Assembly (NCBI RefSeq): GCF_000967495.1
Contig: NZ_JXXU01000033.1
Location: forward strand, 1-42,076
From: Vibrio neptunius
Lineage (GTDB): Bacteria; Pseudomonadota; Gammaproteobacteria; Enterobacterales; Vibrionaceae
Direction of reading: 5' to 3'
DNA length: 42,076 bases
Under the pieces are notes generated by a model. The model ran no database searches. It saw only the letters and a list, made by a program, of their open reading frames with translations, and was not told the DNA's origin. The position numbers and the translations under genes were made by a program. Below, one piece after another: positions 32,866-40,155 of this stretch (positions are counted from its first letter, which is position 1; every line of letters starts with the position of its first letter).

Positions 32866-32963
32866 CAGGCTGGCCAAGGTGTCATCGGGGTGCATGGCAG
32901 AGTGTGATGAGCGGCAGCCCTTACGACATATTGGCAAATAATTCACTCCTTAGTTAGACGTTA
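32863..32963 (+). repeat. Solitary attC-like (VCR-type) integron recombination site
   Basis: The 3' end CTCCTTAGTTAGACGTTA matches the end of the V. cholerae VCR (CCCCTTAGGCGGGCGTTA, from memory) at 13 of 18 positions, including the G/TTA cleavage point. The 5' end reads TAAC, 9 bases, AAGG. The complement of the 3' end reads TAAC, 8 bases, AAGG. That 9/8 asymmetry is the VCR pattern and supplies the extrahelical base read by the integrase. Length is 101 bases (VCRs are about 120). Pairing further inside is poor, which lowers confidence. Confidence 0.55.
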
Positions 32964-32975
32964 AAGGTGTATAGA

Positions 32976-33287
32976 ATGAAATTCCAGTTTGCTATCGTTT
33001 TAGCGGCAGTGTGTACAATGACGGTACCAGCAGCCGCCAACGACATCAATTTTTCTCAATTTAAAGGTAAGGCTTACGAGGAGGTAAAACATGATTTGTT
33101 GGCCAAAGGTTGGCAGCTTGTCCCTCATCAAGAAGGCGATATTTCTTATAGTCAACAATACCCCGAGGTGACATGTGGTTCGGGCTCAATGGCTATTTGT
33201 TCTGTCGGCTTTCGTCACAAACCGCATTCAGTGGCGTTTATCGTCATAGAATCTAATGATCAACTGATCATTGCTGAGGAATACTGA
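32976..33287 (+). CDS. Exported hypothetical protein, 103 residues
   Basis: Begins 12 bases after the attC-like site. The ATG at 32976 is chosen over a GTG at 32967 because AAAGGTG precedes it. The signal peptide runs to about residue 22 (cut near AAA-ND). The mature part holds FSQFKGKAYEEVKHDLLAKGWQ, a single PASTA-like or lipoprotein-like motif, then two Cys in VTCGSGSMAICSVGF that could form a disulfide. No family is recognised. Its position relative to the attC site suggests a cassette, but no second attC follows it. Confidence 0.62.
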   Translation: MKFQFAIVLAAVCTMTVPAAANDINFSQFKGKAYEEVKHDLLAKGWQLVPHQEGDISYSQQYPEVTCGSGSMAICSVGFRHKPHSVAFIVIESNDQLIIAEEY

Positions 33288-33354
33288 GTTTGCATTTGAA
33301 CCAAGGCTCAATTTTGGTCGTAGAAATGTCGTTTTCACAAACAAGGGATGGGAA

Positions 33355-33606
33355 ATGCAACTGACCTCAGAAATAGAGTCGAGAATAATAGAAATGGCAT
33401 GGGAAGACCGTACGCCATTTGAGGCCATCGAATCTCAATATGGTTTGAATGAATCTAGCGTTATTCAGTTTATGCGCAGACGGCTCAAACCGAGTAGCTT
33501 TAAATTGTGGCGTGAACGTGTGTCAGGTCGTAAGACAAAACACAACAAGTTACGCAGCCCAGACGTGACTCGAGGTTACTGCCCAACTCAGTATAAGCCG
33601 CGCTAG
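33355..33606 (+). CDS. TIGR03643/DUF2805 family protein
   Basis: 83-residue cytoplasmic protein whose sequence IIEMAWEDRTPFEAIESQYGL, MRRRLKPSSFKLWRERVSGR and TKHNKLRSPDVTRGYC match the TIGR03643 (DUF2805) family. The first part reads as a helix-turn-helix and the second is strongly basic, so nucleic acid binding is plausible. The ATG at 33355 is chosen because GGGATGGG lies before it and the family starts at this point. The longer frame from 33271 overlaps the previous gene. In other genomes the family often sits beside photolyase/cryptochrome genes; none is here. Confidence 0.82.
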   Translation: MQLTSEIESRIIEMAWEDRTPFEAIESQYGLNESSVIQFMRRRLKPSSFKLWRERVSGRKTKHNKLRSPDVTRGYCPTQYKPR

Positions 33607-34311
33607 CGGACCGCAGCCAAGAAGCCGCTAAAAAGTACAGCTGACTACTGGCACAAAAGTGTCGGCGAGTGTATCCGCAAAGGAAAAGTGATCTGTCTAT
33701 TTCATAAAGCCAAAGATAAGCACCGTTTAAAATGGGGTAACTCAGTCGATACTTTTGGTGACTATAATCAACACAAATCAGGTGGAACCTCTAACCAGCA
33801 CAATTTGAAGCGTCACGAAAAATACCTAGATAAGCTGATGAACACCAGTTTTAGTCTTGATGAAGAAAAGCTGAAAGTCATGTCGCTTAATATCCCATGT
33901 GTGCAGACTGGGGGTAAAAACCTAGCGAGAAATTCCCCCGGCTTGTTACTGGAAGGTTTAGTTGTCGTGGCCACAGGCAGTATTATCCGGCCGGGAACTC
34001 TAATCCACCATATCAGTAATAAGTTAGGTGTGCCCCAGAAAAATCGTTGGTTAGGCTTCTACAAGAGCGTCAAAGACACTGAAAAACACGCTGGTGTTAA
34101 AGCAATAAATAAGGCTTTTGTCGGCAAGCTCAATGCGCTGGTTGACTCTTGGTACTACTCGATCTACCAAACCGGACATGGTGTGAGACGAGCGGTGCCG
34201 ACGGCAGATACGATCACACAGAAAGCGTCTGGTGCTGTCAGCATGGATTACGTAGGGGAAAAAGGTCAACTCATTTTGGAGCTCATCGAAGTCAATAATC
34301 GAGATTTCTAG
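33607..34311 (+). CDS. Hypothetical protein with uncertain start, possibly truncated
   Basis: An open frame runs from just after the TAG of the TIGR03643 gene, in the same frame, to a TAG at 34309. The only reasonable start is a GTG at 33688 with AGGA just 3 bases away (207 residues). The 27 codons upstream of it look coding (KKPLKSTADYWHKSVGE) but contain no start codon. The product is basic, without membrane segments or signal, and has GGTSNQHNLKRHEKYLDKLM and a C-terminal GEKGQLILELIEVNNRDF. I recognise no family. It may be the C-terminal remnant of a larger protein. It ends before a strong terminator. Confidence 0.5.
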   Translation, partial: RTAAKKPLKSTADYWHKSVGECIRKGKVICLFHKAKDKHRLKWGNSVDTFGDYNQHKSGGTSNQHNLKRHEKYLDKLMNTSFSLDEEKLKVMSLNIPCVQTGGKNLARNSPGLLLEGLVVVATGSIIRPGTLIHHISNKLGVPQKNRWLGFYKSVKDTEKHAGVKAINKAFVGKLNALVDSWYYSIYQTGHGVRRAVPTADTITQKASGAVSMDYVGEKGQLILELIEVNNRDF

Positions 34312-34373
34312 GCAGATTACCTTACTCTTCAATCAAGACTGCATAATGACATTTAGTGTCAAAACGGTTAAAT

Positions 34374-34406
34374 AAAACGCTCAACACGCCTATGTTGAGC
34401 GTTTTT
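34374..34406 (+). terminator. Terminator after the hypothetical gene at 34311
   Basis: Perfect 13-bp stem AAAACGCTCAACA (34374-34386) / TGTTGAGCGTTTT (34393-34405) with a 6-base loop and T-run. Confidence 0.93.
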
Positions 34407-34522
34407 ATCGATTCGCCCTAACTATGGGGTGGGTTACATCCAATAGGTGAACTCTCATCAAGGCTGAGCCGAAGCACTGTGAATGGATCAACGCTATCGA
34501 GCCCTGCATTTGTCCAAGGCGT

Positions 34523-34557
34523 GTCACAAGTTTGCGGATTGGTCACAAATGGTCACA
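34523..34557 (+). promoter_or_regulatory. GTCACA direct repeats before the two-component operon
   Basis: GTCACA occurs at 34523-34528, 34542-34547 and 34552-34557. The last two are exactly 10 bases apart, one helical turn, as is usual for OmpR-family regulators. A likely -10 (TATAGT, about 34579) follows with no good -35, which fits an activated, self-regulated promoter. Confidence 0.55.
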
Positions 34558-34615
34558 CTGATTAGCATCTTATAAATGTATAGTTTGCACTAAAAGCATT
34601 CACTGGAAGGTGGCT

Positions 34616-35320
34616 ATGACGGTGCAATCGGCCCATCGAGTCCTGCTCGTTGAAGACGACGTAGAACTCGCTGAATTGATCAGAGATTTTTTGCAGAACT
34701 ACGAATTTTCCGTAACCATAGTGACCGATGGCTTGGAAGCTGTCGACCGCATTCTTACGGATTCCCCTGACTTGGTAGTACTGGACATCATGCTACCGGG
34801 ACAAAGCGGAATGGAAGTATGTCGTGCTGTCCGGCCGCATTTCGAGGGCATGATTTTAATGCAAACGGCGTTAGACGATGACTTAGACCAAGTCATGGGC
34901 TTAGAACTAGGCGCCGATGACTACATTGTTAAACAGGTCAAGCCGCGGTTGCTCCTGTCTCGCATACGGGCTTTACTCCGTCGTCATGCTCGAAGTTTGG
35001 GTGGAGAAGAGACGAATGAACTCAGGCTGGGAGACTTGGTCATCAATCTGCACCATCGCAGTGTCGCCCTCAGCCAACAAGCGCTGAAGCTAACGACCTC
35101 GGAATTTGAGCTGCTGCTGTTGCTCGCTGAGCATGTGGGGCAAGTGGTATCGCGAGATGACATTGCTCAGCGTATCCGTGGCTTTGAGTACGATGGGCTG
35201 GATCGTTCGATTGACCGGCGTATCTCTCGCTTGCGCAGAACACTCAATGATGACCCCCATGATCCGGCACTGATCAAGACGGTGCGCGGCGTGGGATACC
35301 AACTGTGTGTTGCCAGCTAA
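34616..35320 (+). CDS. OmpR-family response regulator (RstA-like)
   Basis: 234-residue DNA-binding response regulator. The receiver domain has acidic pocket residues E13, D14, D15 and phospho-acceptor D57 in VVLDIMLPG, with the Lys of DDYIVKQVKPRLL near 106. A winged helix of the OmpR type fills the C-terminal half (LTTSEFELLLLLAEHVGQVVSRDDI, then TVRGVGYQL). The phrase KPRLLLSRIRALLRR resembles RstA. The ATG at 34616 follows GGAAGG by 5 bases; a GTG at 34610 overlaps that site. It lies 10 bases before the kinase gene. Repeats at 34523-34557 are probable own-operator sites. Confidence 0.9.
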   Translation: MTVQSAHRVLLVEDDVELAELIRDFLQNYEFSVTIVTDGLEAVDRILTDSPDLVVLDIMLPGQSGMEVCRAVRPHFEGMILMQTALDDDLDQVMGLELGADDYIVKQVKPRLLLSRIRALLRRHARSLGGEETNELRLGDLVINLHHRSVALSQQALKLTTSEFELLLLLAEHVGQVVSRDDIAQRIRGFEYDGLDRSIDRRISRLRRTLNDDPHDPALIKTVRGVGYQLCVAS

Positions 35321-35330
35321 GGAGCCCAAC

Positions 35331-36950
35331 ATGATCCGCGCGTTTTCTGTGCTTTGGCTGGCGGTTTTTGTCCCTATTATTCTGCTTCTCATCCCTACAC
35401 AGTGGAGCCCCATTCAACGTCTCAACGAAAGCTTTTCTGAAGAGTTCTATCAGCAAATCTACGCGAACAATGTCTCGACAATGACACAAACGCTGCTGAC
35501 TTATCCGCAAACACAATGGCCGTCTGTGGTAAAGCAATACGCGCAGCACTTTGCTTATCCGCTCAAGTTACAACCCCTAGTGCAATATCAGGACAACGAG
35601 GTTAAGTATCCAAGTTTAGTCGAAGGCCGGATCACGTTTCTCTACGGTGACCCAATGGCGCTGTTGCAGCGCGTAGGAGACAGTGAGCAACTGATCTATT
35701 TCGCCCTCAATGAATCGACGCAGCAGGCGGCGCTGAATCAGGCGAAAGGTACCTTGTACCTGATGGCAGAATCTCTGCGCGCGCAGCCATCCTCGCAATG
35801 GGAGGAACATTTGGCTGTGCAAACCGCTTCCATTCCGTTTGTGGTGAGCTTGATGAGAGACGATCAATTACAGCCTCAAGCGAAGGAGGCAATTGCTCTT
35901 GCTCCGGGTGAGGCAGTGAGTTATCTCAACCAAGAGGGGCTGGTCGAACTGCTAGCACCTGTGGTACCGGGGGTGTGGTTGCAGGTGGCAGATCATTTGT
36001 CGCAGACCACCCAAGTCAAACTCACCAGTGCCATTGGCGGCTTGTTCTTTCTGTCTGTTTCACTGGCCTTGGTGATCTGGGTGTACCCGTTGTGGCGTGA
36101 CCTGAAGCGCTTAGTGGTTACCGCCAATGCCTTCGGCCACGGGCAGCTCTCCCAACGGGCGAAAGCGAGTCGATTGTCTGTGGTATCCCAATTGAGCGTT
36201 TCTTTTAACACCATGGCCGATAACATTGAAACCCTGATTGCAGGTCAGAGAGAATTGACCAATGCGATTGCTCACGATTTGCGCACTCCTCTCTACCGTC
36301 TGCGTTTTGCGCTAGAAATGCTTGAGGATGATACGCTTGCCGTCGCGCAAAAAGCTAAATACCAACGTTCAGTGCAAAACAGTATTGAGGATTTGGATCA
36401 CTTGATCAACCAAAATCTGCTCTTGGCGCGCTACAGTCGCATGACGGATTGGCGCCAGTTTTCGCACGCCCACCTGGTTCCTGCATTGCGGCAAGAAGTG
36501 GAAGAATATCGCTTGGTGCATCCGCATTTGACGGTGGAATGGTTGTCCCCCCATACCTTAGAGCAACATGTCCTGTTTATCGATCACACTGGGCTGATGC
36601 GAGCGGTGAAAAATGTGCTCTCAAATGCTGGGCGATATGCCCGTACGACAGTACGCTTGACCTTTGAACAACACGAGAGTGACTACGTGATCGGGGTGGA
36701 AGATGATGGCGTTGGCGTCTCACACCAGGATGCTGAGCGATTGTTTGAGCCCTTTGTTCAACTCGATAACCAAACGCGCGCGAGCGGCAAAGGCCACGGT
36801 CTGGGACTGGCCATTGTCAAGCAAATCATGTTGTGGCACGAGGGCAGTGTTCAGGTGGGCACATCGTCTCTTGGCGGAGCGAAGTTTGAGTTACGCTGGC
36901 CCTGCCAAACGTCACGTCCTAGTGAGGACGAAGAGTTTGTGACCAAATAG
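35331..36950 (+). CDS. RstB-like sensor histidine kinase
   Basis: 539-residue inner-membrane kinase. Transmembrane segment 1 is at about 4-22. A periplasmic sensor region of roughly 200 residues follows, then segment 2 at about 230-250. A HAMP linker (VVTANAFGHGQLSQRAKA) leads to the HisKA helix with His315 in NAIAHDLRTPLYRLR. The HATPase domain shows NVLSNAGRYA, DDGVGV and GHGLGLAIVKQI. The start at 35331 follows AAGGAG. The sensor region has no recognisable ligand pocket. It is encoded directly after its regulator and upstream of a lipoprotein gene that may belong to the same regulon. Confidence 0.9.
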   Translation: MIRAFSVLWLAVFVPIILLLIPTQWSPIQRLNESFSEEFYQQIYANNVSTMTQTLLTYPQTQWPSVVKQYAQHFAYPLKLQPLVQYQDNEVKYPSLVEGRITFLYGDPMALLQRVGDSEQLIYFALNESTQQAALNQAKGTLYLMAESLRAQPSSQWEEHLAVQTASIPFVVSLMRDDQLQPQAKEAIALAPGEAVSYLNQEGLVELLAPVVPGVWLQVADHLSQTTQVKLTSAIGGLFFLSVSLALVIWVYPLWRDLKRLVVTANAFGHGQLSQRAKASRLSVVSQLSVSFNTMADNIETLIAGQRELTNAIAHDLRTPLYRLRFALEMLEDDTLAVAQKAKYQRSVQNSIEDLDHLINQNLLLARYSRMTDWRQFSHAHLVPALRQEVEEYRLVHPHLTVEWLSPHTLEQHVLFIDHTGLMRAVKNVLSNAGRYARTTVRLTFEQHESDYVIGVEDDGVGVSHQDAERLFEPFVQLDNQTRASGKGHGLGLAIVKQIMLWHEGSVQVGTSSLGGAKFELRWPCQTSRPSEDEEFVTK

Positions 36951-37042
36951 GACACAAACGGTCCATAAAACGCCAACGATTTATTCTTTGTGTGAATGTA
37001 ATTTTGAGACAACGTTTATTCAGTGACTCAAAAGGACCTCAC

Positions 37043-38200
37043 ATGGAACTCAAACTCTCGACGCGAATCAGCCTTGTCCCTCGCTTATTCTTGGCCTCAC
37101 CAAAGCGCGCGCTGCTGGCTAACATTCGGCGGTTATTGTCTACGCTGGTGCTGGCATTATTGGTTGGCTGTGGCGGCGATGTTAGTGATGGCGAAAAGTA
37201 CGTCAAACCGACAGTGAATGCAGGTAGCGATCAAGCTCATACCCTGCCGATCGACAGCCTAACCTTAAGCGGATCCGCTAAGGCTTATCCCTCTTATCTT
37301 TATTCGATCAAAGACACGCGTTGGCGTCAGGTATCGGGGCCGCAGCAATTGGCATTGTTGAATGAGGACGAGCTAACAGCGACCGCACTCAACCCAACTG
37401 CAGCGGGCACCTATGAGTTTGAACTTTACGCCAAAGACAGTCTCGGCCGAACTAACACCGACCTTGTGACCATTGTTCTGCATGAGGCTGTCGCTCAAAG
37501 CAAGGCAGCGAACACACGAGGTTATGCCGATGACTTTGACGTTATGTGGACATCCGTGACCGATCACTATGCTCAGTACGAGGCAATCCAAGACCAATGG
37601 CAACAACTCTATCAGCCGTATTTGCTCAGAGCCAGTGCCATTGAGTCACAGGCACAATGGGACCAGCTATTGATGGATCTTAGAGCACAGGTACAAGGTG
37701 ATCAGACAATCTTACCGAATACGGATCAGGGGGCATGGGTAGAGAGTCACAGCGCCAATGGTATCGTGACGTTGCGTATCCTAGGGATACCCAGTGGGCA
37801 ACCACACCAACTTGAACAAGCCATCCTCAATGAACTTCACTTATACTCTAACGCTCAAGAGTGGGTATTGACTGGCCTGACGGCTTATGACACTGACCTG
37901 CAGACTTGGTTGACTCTTTTTAAGCTTTTTGCCTACCAAGACACATCGGTATGTTTGTGGCGTCGCTCGGCAGAACCTGAGTGTTATACGCTCCCTGCCA
38001 ACGAGCTGCTAGCAGGCAAGCCTGTCCGGACTGATAGCCAAGAGAGCTCGATGTTAACGCAATTTTTGGCCGCACAAGAGGCAGGGGCAGCGTCCGTGTT
38101 GCTTTACCCAGACTGGGCACTAGGACAGGGTAGTGGAAGGCTAGAGACGAGACTTTGGGGTGTCATGTCACCGTATGTTGACTCGGTTGTCTCATTCTAA
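37043..38200 (+). CDS. Lipoprotein with PKD/REJ-like domain and degenerate S41-peptidase-like region
   Basis: 385 residues from the ATG at 37043, which follows AAAGGA by about 7 bases. A basic N-terminus leads to a hydrophobic stretch ending in the lipobox LVGC near residue 40 (then GGDVSDG). A PKD/REJ-type beta domain follows (PTVNAGSDQAHTLPIDSLTL, then AGTYEFELYAKDSLGRTNTD). The rest starts YADDFDVMWTSVTDHYAQYE, like the N-terminal cap of tail-specific (S41) proteases. The later WVLTGLTAYDTDLQTWLTLF and LTQFLAAQE lines up loosely with the S41 catalytic region, but no TASASE-type Ser is there. So an inactive protease-like binding protein is a possibility. It begins about 90 bases after the kinase gene. 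Confidence 0.7.
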   Translation: MELKLSTRISLVPRLFLASPKRALLANIRRLLSTLVLALLVGCGGDVSDGEKYVKPTVNAGSDQAHTLPIDSLTLSGSAKAYPSYLYSIKDTRWRQVSGPQQLALLNEDELTATALNPTAAGTYEFELYAKDSLGRTNTDLVTIVLHEAVAQSKAANTRGYADDFDVMWTSVTDHYAQYEAIQDQWQQLYQPYLLRASAIESQAQWDQLLMDLRAQVQGDQTILPNTDQGAWVESHSANGIVTLRILGIPSGQPHQLEQAILNELHLYSNAQEWVLTGLTAYDTDLQTWLTLFKLFAYQDTSVCLWRRSAEPECYTLPANELLAGKPVRTDSQESSMLTQFLAAQEAGAASVLLYPDWALGQGSGRLETRLWGVMSPYVDSVVSF

Positions 38201-38565
38201 GCCATGATATTTGTGCGCCGCCGCGGCATAGTTTGCGGCAAGCGGGAACCATTCAGGCTATCAGTGTGGTCTGCTTCAGTATTGCCAATACCCCCGTTTG
38301 TTTATCGATATTTTCCTGTTTTGAGAACGAAAGATACCCCTGAATTTGAAGAAATTTGATAGGATTGTCAGGGGTTTAGGCTAAAGGTAAGTGGAAAAGA
38401 CACTTACTTTTAGCCCTATGATGGGTTGAGAAGAAGAATACCGTTAAGCTCACCCACACTGAAAGGCGCGCCGTTGTTCACGACCATCAAGAGCCGATAG
38501 GGCAAGGTGGCAGCCTCCGCCGCATTGAGACAGGGTTCAATAAACAAAGATAAGGAGAGTTTAGG
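38201..38565 (+). other. Structured intergenic region with two consecutive hairpins
   Basis: No gene is supported here. Two hairpins follow each other: ACCCCTGA (38336-38343) / TCAGGGGT (38368-38375), then a 15-bp stem GGCTAAAGGTAAGTG (38379-38393) / CACTTACTTTTAGCC (38401-38415) with one G-U pair. Neither is followed by a T-run. They may be processed RNA or a regulatory leader. The next gene has a good ribosome binding site (AAGGAG, 38552-38557). Confidence 0.6.
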
Positions 38566-38862
38566 GTGTTTCGAGTGATTTACGAATGGCGCGTCGCCGC
38601 TGAGAAGATGACCGAGTTTCAGCTTGCTTGGCAAGCAGTGACGGACACTATACATGAAACGGTGCCGGGCGCGCTTGGCAGCGCCTTATACCGGTCGACA
38701 CAAACGCCAGACAAGGTTCTCACTATCGCTAAATGGCATACTCGCCAAGACTGGGAAGCCTTTTGGGGACAAAGCGACCCTGAGTCCATGCGCCCTATGC
38801 GCCAGTTGGGTGAGCGGGTCGGTGTCGAGACGTTTGACGAAGTGGAAGATCGTACACGATGA
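38566..38862 (+). CDS. ABM-fold (antibiotic biosynthesis monooxygenase-like) protein
   Basis: 98-residue protein with a single dimeric alpha/beta-barrel ABM fold. It opens FRVIYEWRVAAEKMTEFQLAWQ and has DKVLTIAKWHTRQDWEAFWG near 50-69, as in putative quinol monooxygenases. Reactions differ widely in the family, so the substrate is open. The GTG start is supported by AAGGAG 8 bases upstream. It overlaps the next gene by 4 bases (ATGA), so the two are translationally coupled. Confidence 0.8.
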   Translation: MFRVIYEWRVAAEKMTEFQLAWQAVTDTIHETVPGALGSALYRSTQTPDKVLTIAKWHTRQDWEAFWGQSDPESMRPMRQLGERVGVETFDEVEDRTR

Positions 38863-39800
38863 GAGCACAACAAATCAGCCACTTCCACTTGGGTGATTGG
38901 CACTGGATAAGATGGGTTGTCTTGGCAATTGGTATGCTCACCTCGGCACTGAGCGCAGCGTGCGAGATCGACGAGATCCGCGCTATACGCAATAGCGCAC
39001 TGGCCACTTATCAGGCCAATGAAGTCAGCGATGCAGCCCACCAACTCAGTACCTTTTATGATCAGAAATGCGACTTCTACACCATGGCGCAAAAGTCGGA
39101 CGCTGTCCTCAATGAGGGGCTCTGGTTGATCAGCGATTTGATGCTTTATTACCGCAAAACCAACCAGCTTTTAGCCTGTTTGTCGTTGGACGATGAGGTG
39201 TATCATTCTTGGATGGTGAGTGATCGTTCACGTTATTCACCCAGGGCAGAAAGCGCGCTGCAAACCAATGTGAACCAATGCAGTCGAGCATTAGATACTC
39301 AGTTTGTGTCTCCTGAACCCTGTCCGATCGCGGGCTACGAGAGTCTGTCTGCGATACCAGCCTTTTGGCGCGACAGCAACCCGTTGTTTCATGAAGTCGC
39401 GTGTATCGGGTTGAAGGATAATGAACCTAACCTTATCGGAGGACAACGTGATGGCCCCCAGCTACGCAGTGAGGGAATGCAGTCCTATTTGCAATTGCCA
39501 GTGTTGTACGTAAAAAATATCGTGCCAGTAGAGGGAATAACAGAGGAGAATGAACAGTGGGTCAATCAATACGCTCTTGACGTTTTGTACTTCTCTTCGG
39601 CTGAGGAGTCACTCATTGGTGGTGAGCAATGCTATGGGCTCGATTTAAAAGTAGGGCAAGAAGCCGGAAGTTTATTGTTGGAAGGTGGAGCGCATTATTG
39701 TTCGGGTGGGACTGCCACTTTCATCCACCGGATGATAGCGACTATCGATTATCCTTTTCGGGTCAGAATGCTTCAACAGCGTATGCATGCAGTCAAATAA
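38859..39800 (+). CDS. Exported protein of unknown function, 313 residues
   Basis: Overlaps the ABM gene by 4 bases. An N-terminal hydrophobic segment (about 19-34, WVVLAIGMLTSALSAAC) acts as a signal peptide, possibly a lipobox at SAAC. The mature part is helical at first (IDEIRAIRNSALATYQANEV, then ALDTQFVSPEPC), with several Cys (for example at QKCDF, LLACL, NQCSR, EPCPI, EVACIG, EQCYG and HYCSG) that suggest disulfides. I recognise no family. Two in-frame halves do not repeat each other. It may be secreted or periplasmic. Confidence 0.65.
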   Translation: MRAQQISHFHLGDWHWIRWVVLAIGMLTSALSAACEIDEIRAIRNSALATYQANEVSDAAHQLSTFYDQKCDFYTMAQKSDAVLNEGLWLISDLMLYYRKTNQLLACLSLDDEVYHSWMVSDRSRYSPRAESALQTNVNQCSRALDTQFVSPEPCPIAGYESLSAIPAFWRDSNPLFHEVACIGLKDNEPNLIGGQRDGPQLRSEGMQSYLQLPVLYVKNIVPVEGITEENEQWVNQYALDVLYFSSAEESLIGGEQCYGLDLKVGQEAGSLLLEGGAHYCSGGTATFIHRMIATIDYPFRVRMLQQRMHAVK

Positions 39801-39895
39801 ACACACAATAGCCATTCGCGGGGCGTGCCAGTCAAGAACGGTGACGGGTGTGGTATACCGGCCAGCGCTTGTACTGTTAGAAGTGATAATTATTG

Positions 39896-39933
39896 TTTAA
39901 ATTTATATGCGCAATAACTCATATAAATTTAAA
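39896..39933. repeat. 14-bp perfect inverted repeat upstream of a micropeptide gene
   Basis: TTTAAATTTATATG (39896-39909) and CATATAAATTTAAA (39920-39933) flank a 10-base centre. AT-rich and symmetric, it may be an operator or, in RNA, a hairpin. It lies about 50 bases before the micropeptide start codon. Confidence 0.75.
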
Positions 39934-39946
39934 AAAACTGTCTAGA

Positions 39947-39973
39947 CTGTTACCGTCTTTTTAACGGTAACAG
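39947..39973 (+). promoter_or_regulatory. 10-bp perfect inverted repeat touching the ribosome binding site
   Basis: CTGTTACCGT (39947-39956) and ACGGTAACAG (39964-39973) flank CTTTTTA. The right arm runs into the Shine-Dalgarno (AGGAT, 39972-39976), so the folded RNA could hide it. A dimeric repressor's operator is an alternative. Confidence 0.65.
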
Positions 39974-39982
39974 GATGAGAGT

Positions 39983-40081
39983 ATGACAGTCGCCACGAGA
40001 GCTGCTAAGCGTGTGGAATGGATTGCCCAATGTTTGCCCTTGGTCTGGTTTGTACTGCTGGTTGTCGTGCAGTATTCATGA
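39983..40081 (+). CDS. Single-pass membrane micropeptide, 32 residues
   Basis: ATG after AGGAT with 6-base spacing, ending in TGA at 40079-40081. The peptide starts basic (MTVATRAAKRVEW) and then has one transmembrane stretch (LPLVWFVLLVVVQYS). It is a common design for type I toxins and small membrane regulators, though I recognise no family. A terminator follows within 30 bases and two perfect inverted repeats lie upstream, giving a compact unit of about 240 bases. The short length means chance cannot be excluded. Confidence 0.55.
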   Translation: MTVATRAAKRVEWIAQCLPLVWFVLLVVVQYS

Positions 40082-40108
40082 ACGTTTTGTGCACGGCCGA
40101 GTATAAAA

Positions 40109-40137
40109 AAAGCCAGCGTAATCGCGCTGGCTTTGTT
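40109..40137. terminator. Bidirectional terminator
   Basis: Perfect 10-bp stem AAAGCCAGCG (40109-40118) / CGCTGGCTTT (40125-40134) with A's before and T's after. It can end both the micropeptide transcript and the reverse-strand SIMPL gene. Confidence 0.88.
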
Positions 40138-40155
40138 GTATCAGTGACTGACTGA

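Noticed and set aside
34616..38200. VxrAB (WigKR) system
   Set aside because: Considered because of the nearby exported proteins, but gene order here is regulator then kinase and the sequences read more like RstA/RstB.
38619..39092. 157-codon reverse frame across the ABM and exported-protein genes
   Set aside because: It is antisense to two translationally coupled genes with good start signals; no independent support.
39884..39902. GATAATTATTGTTTAAATT as a second Fur box near the micropeptide
   Set aside because: Only about half of the positions match the consensus; AT-richness explains it.
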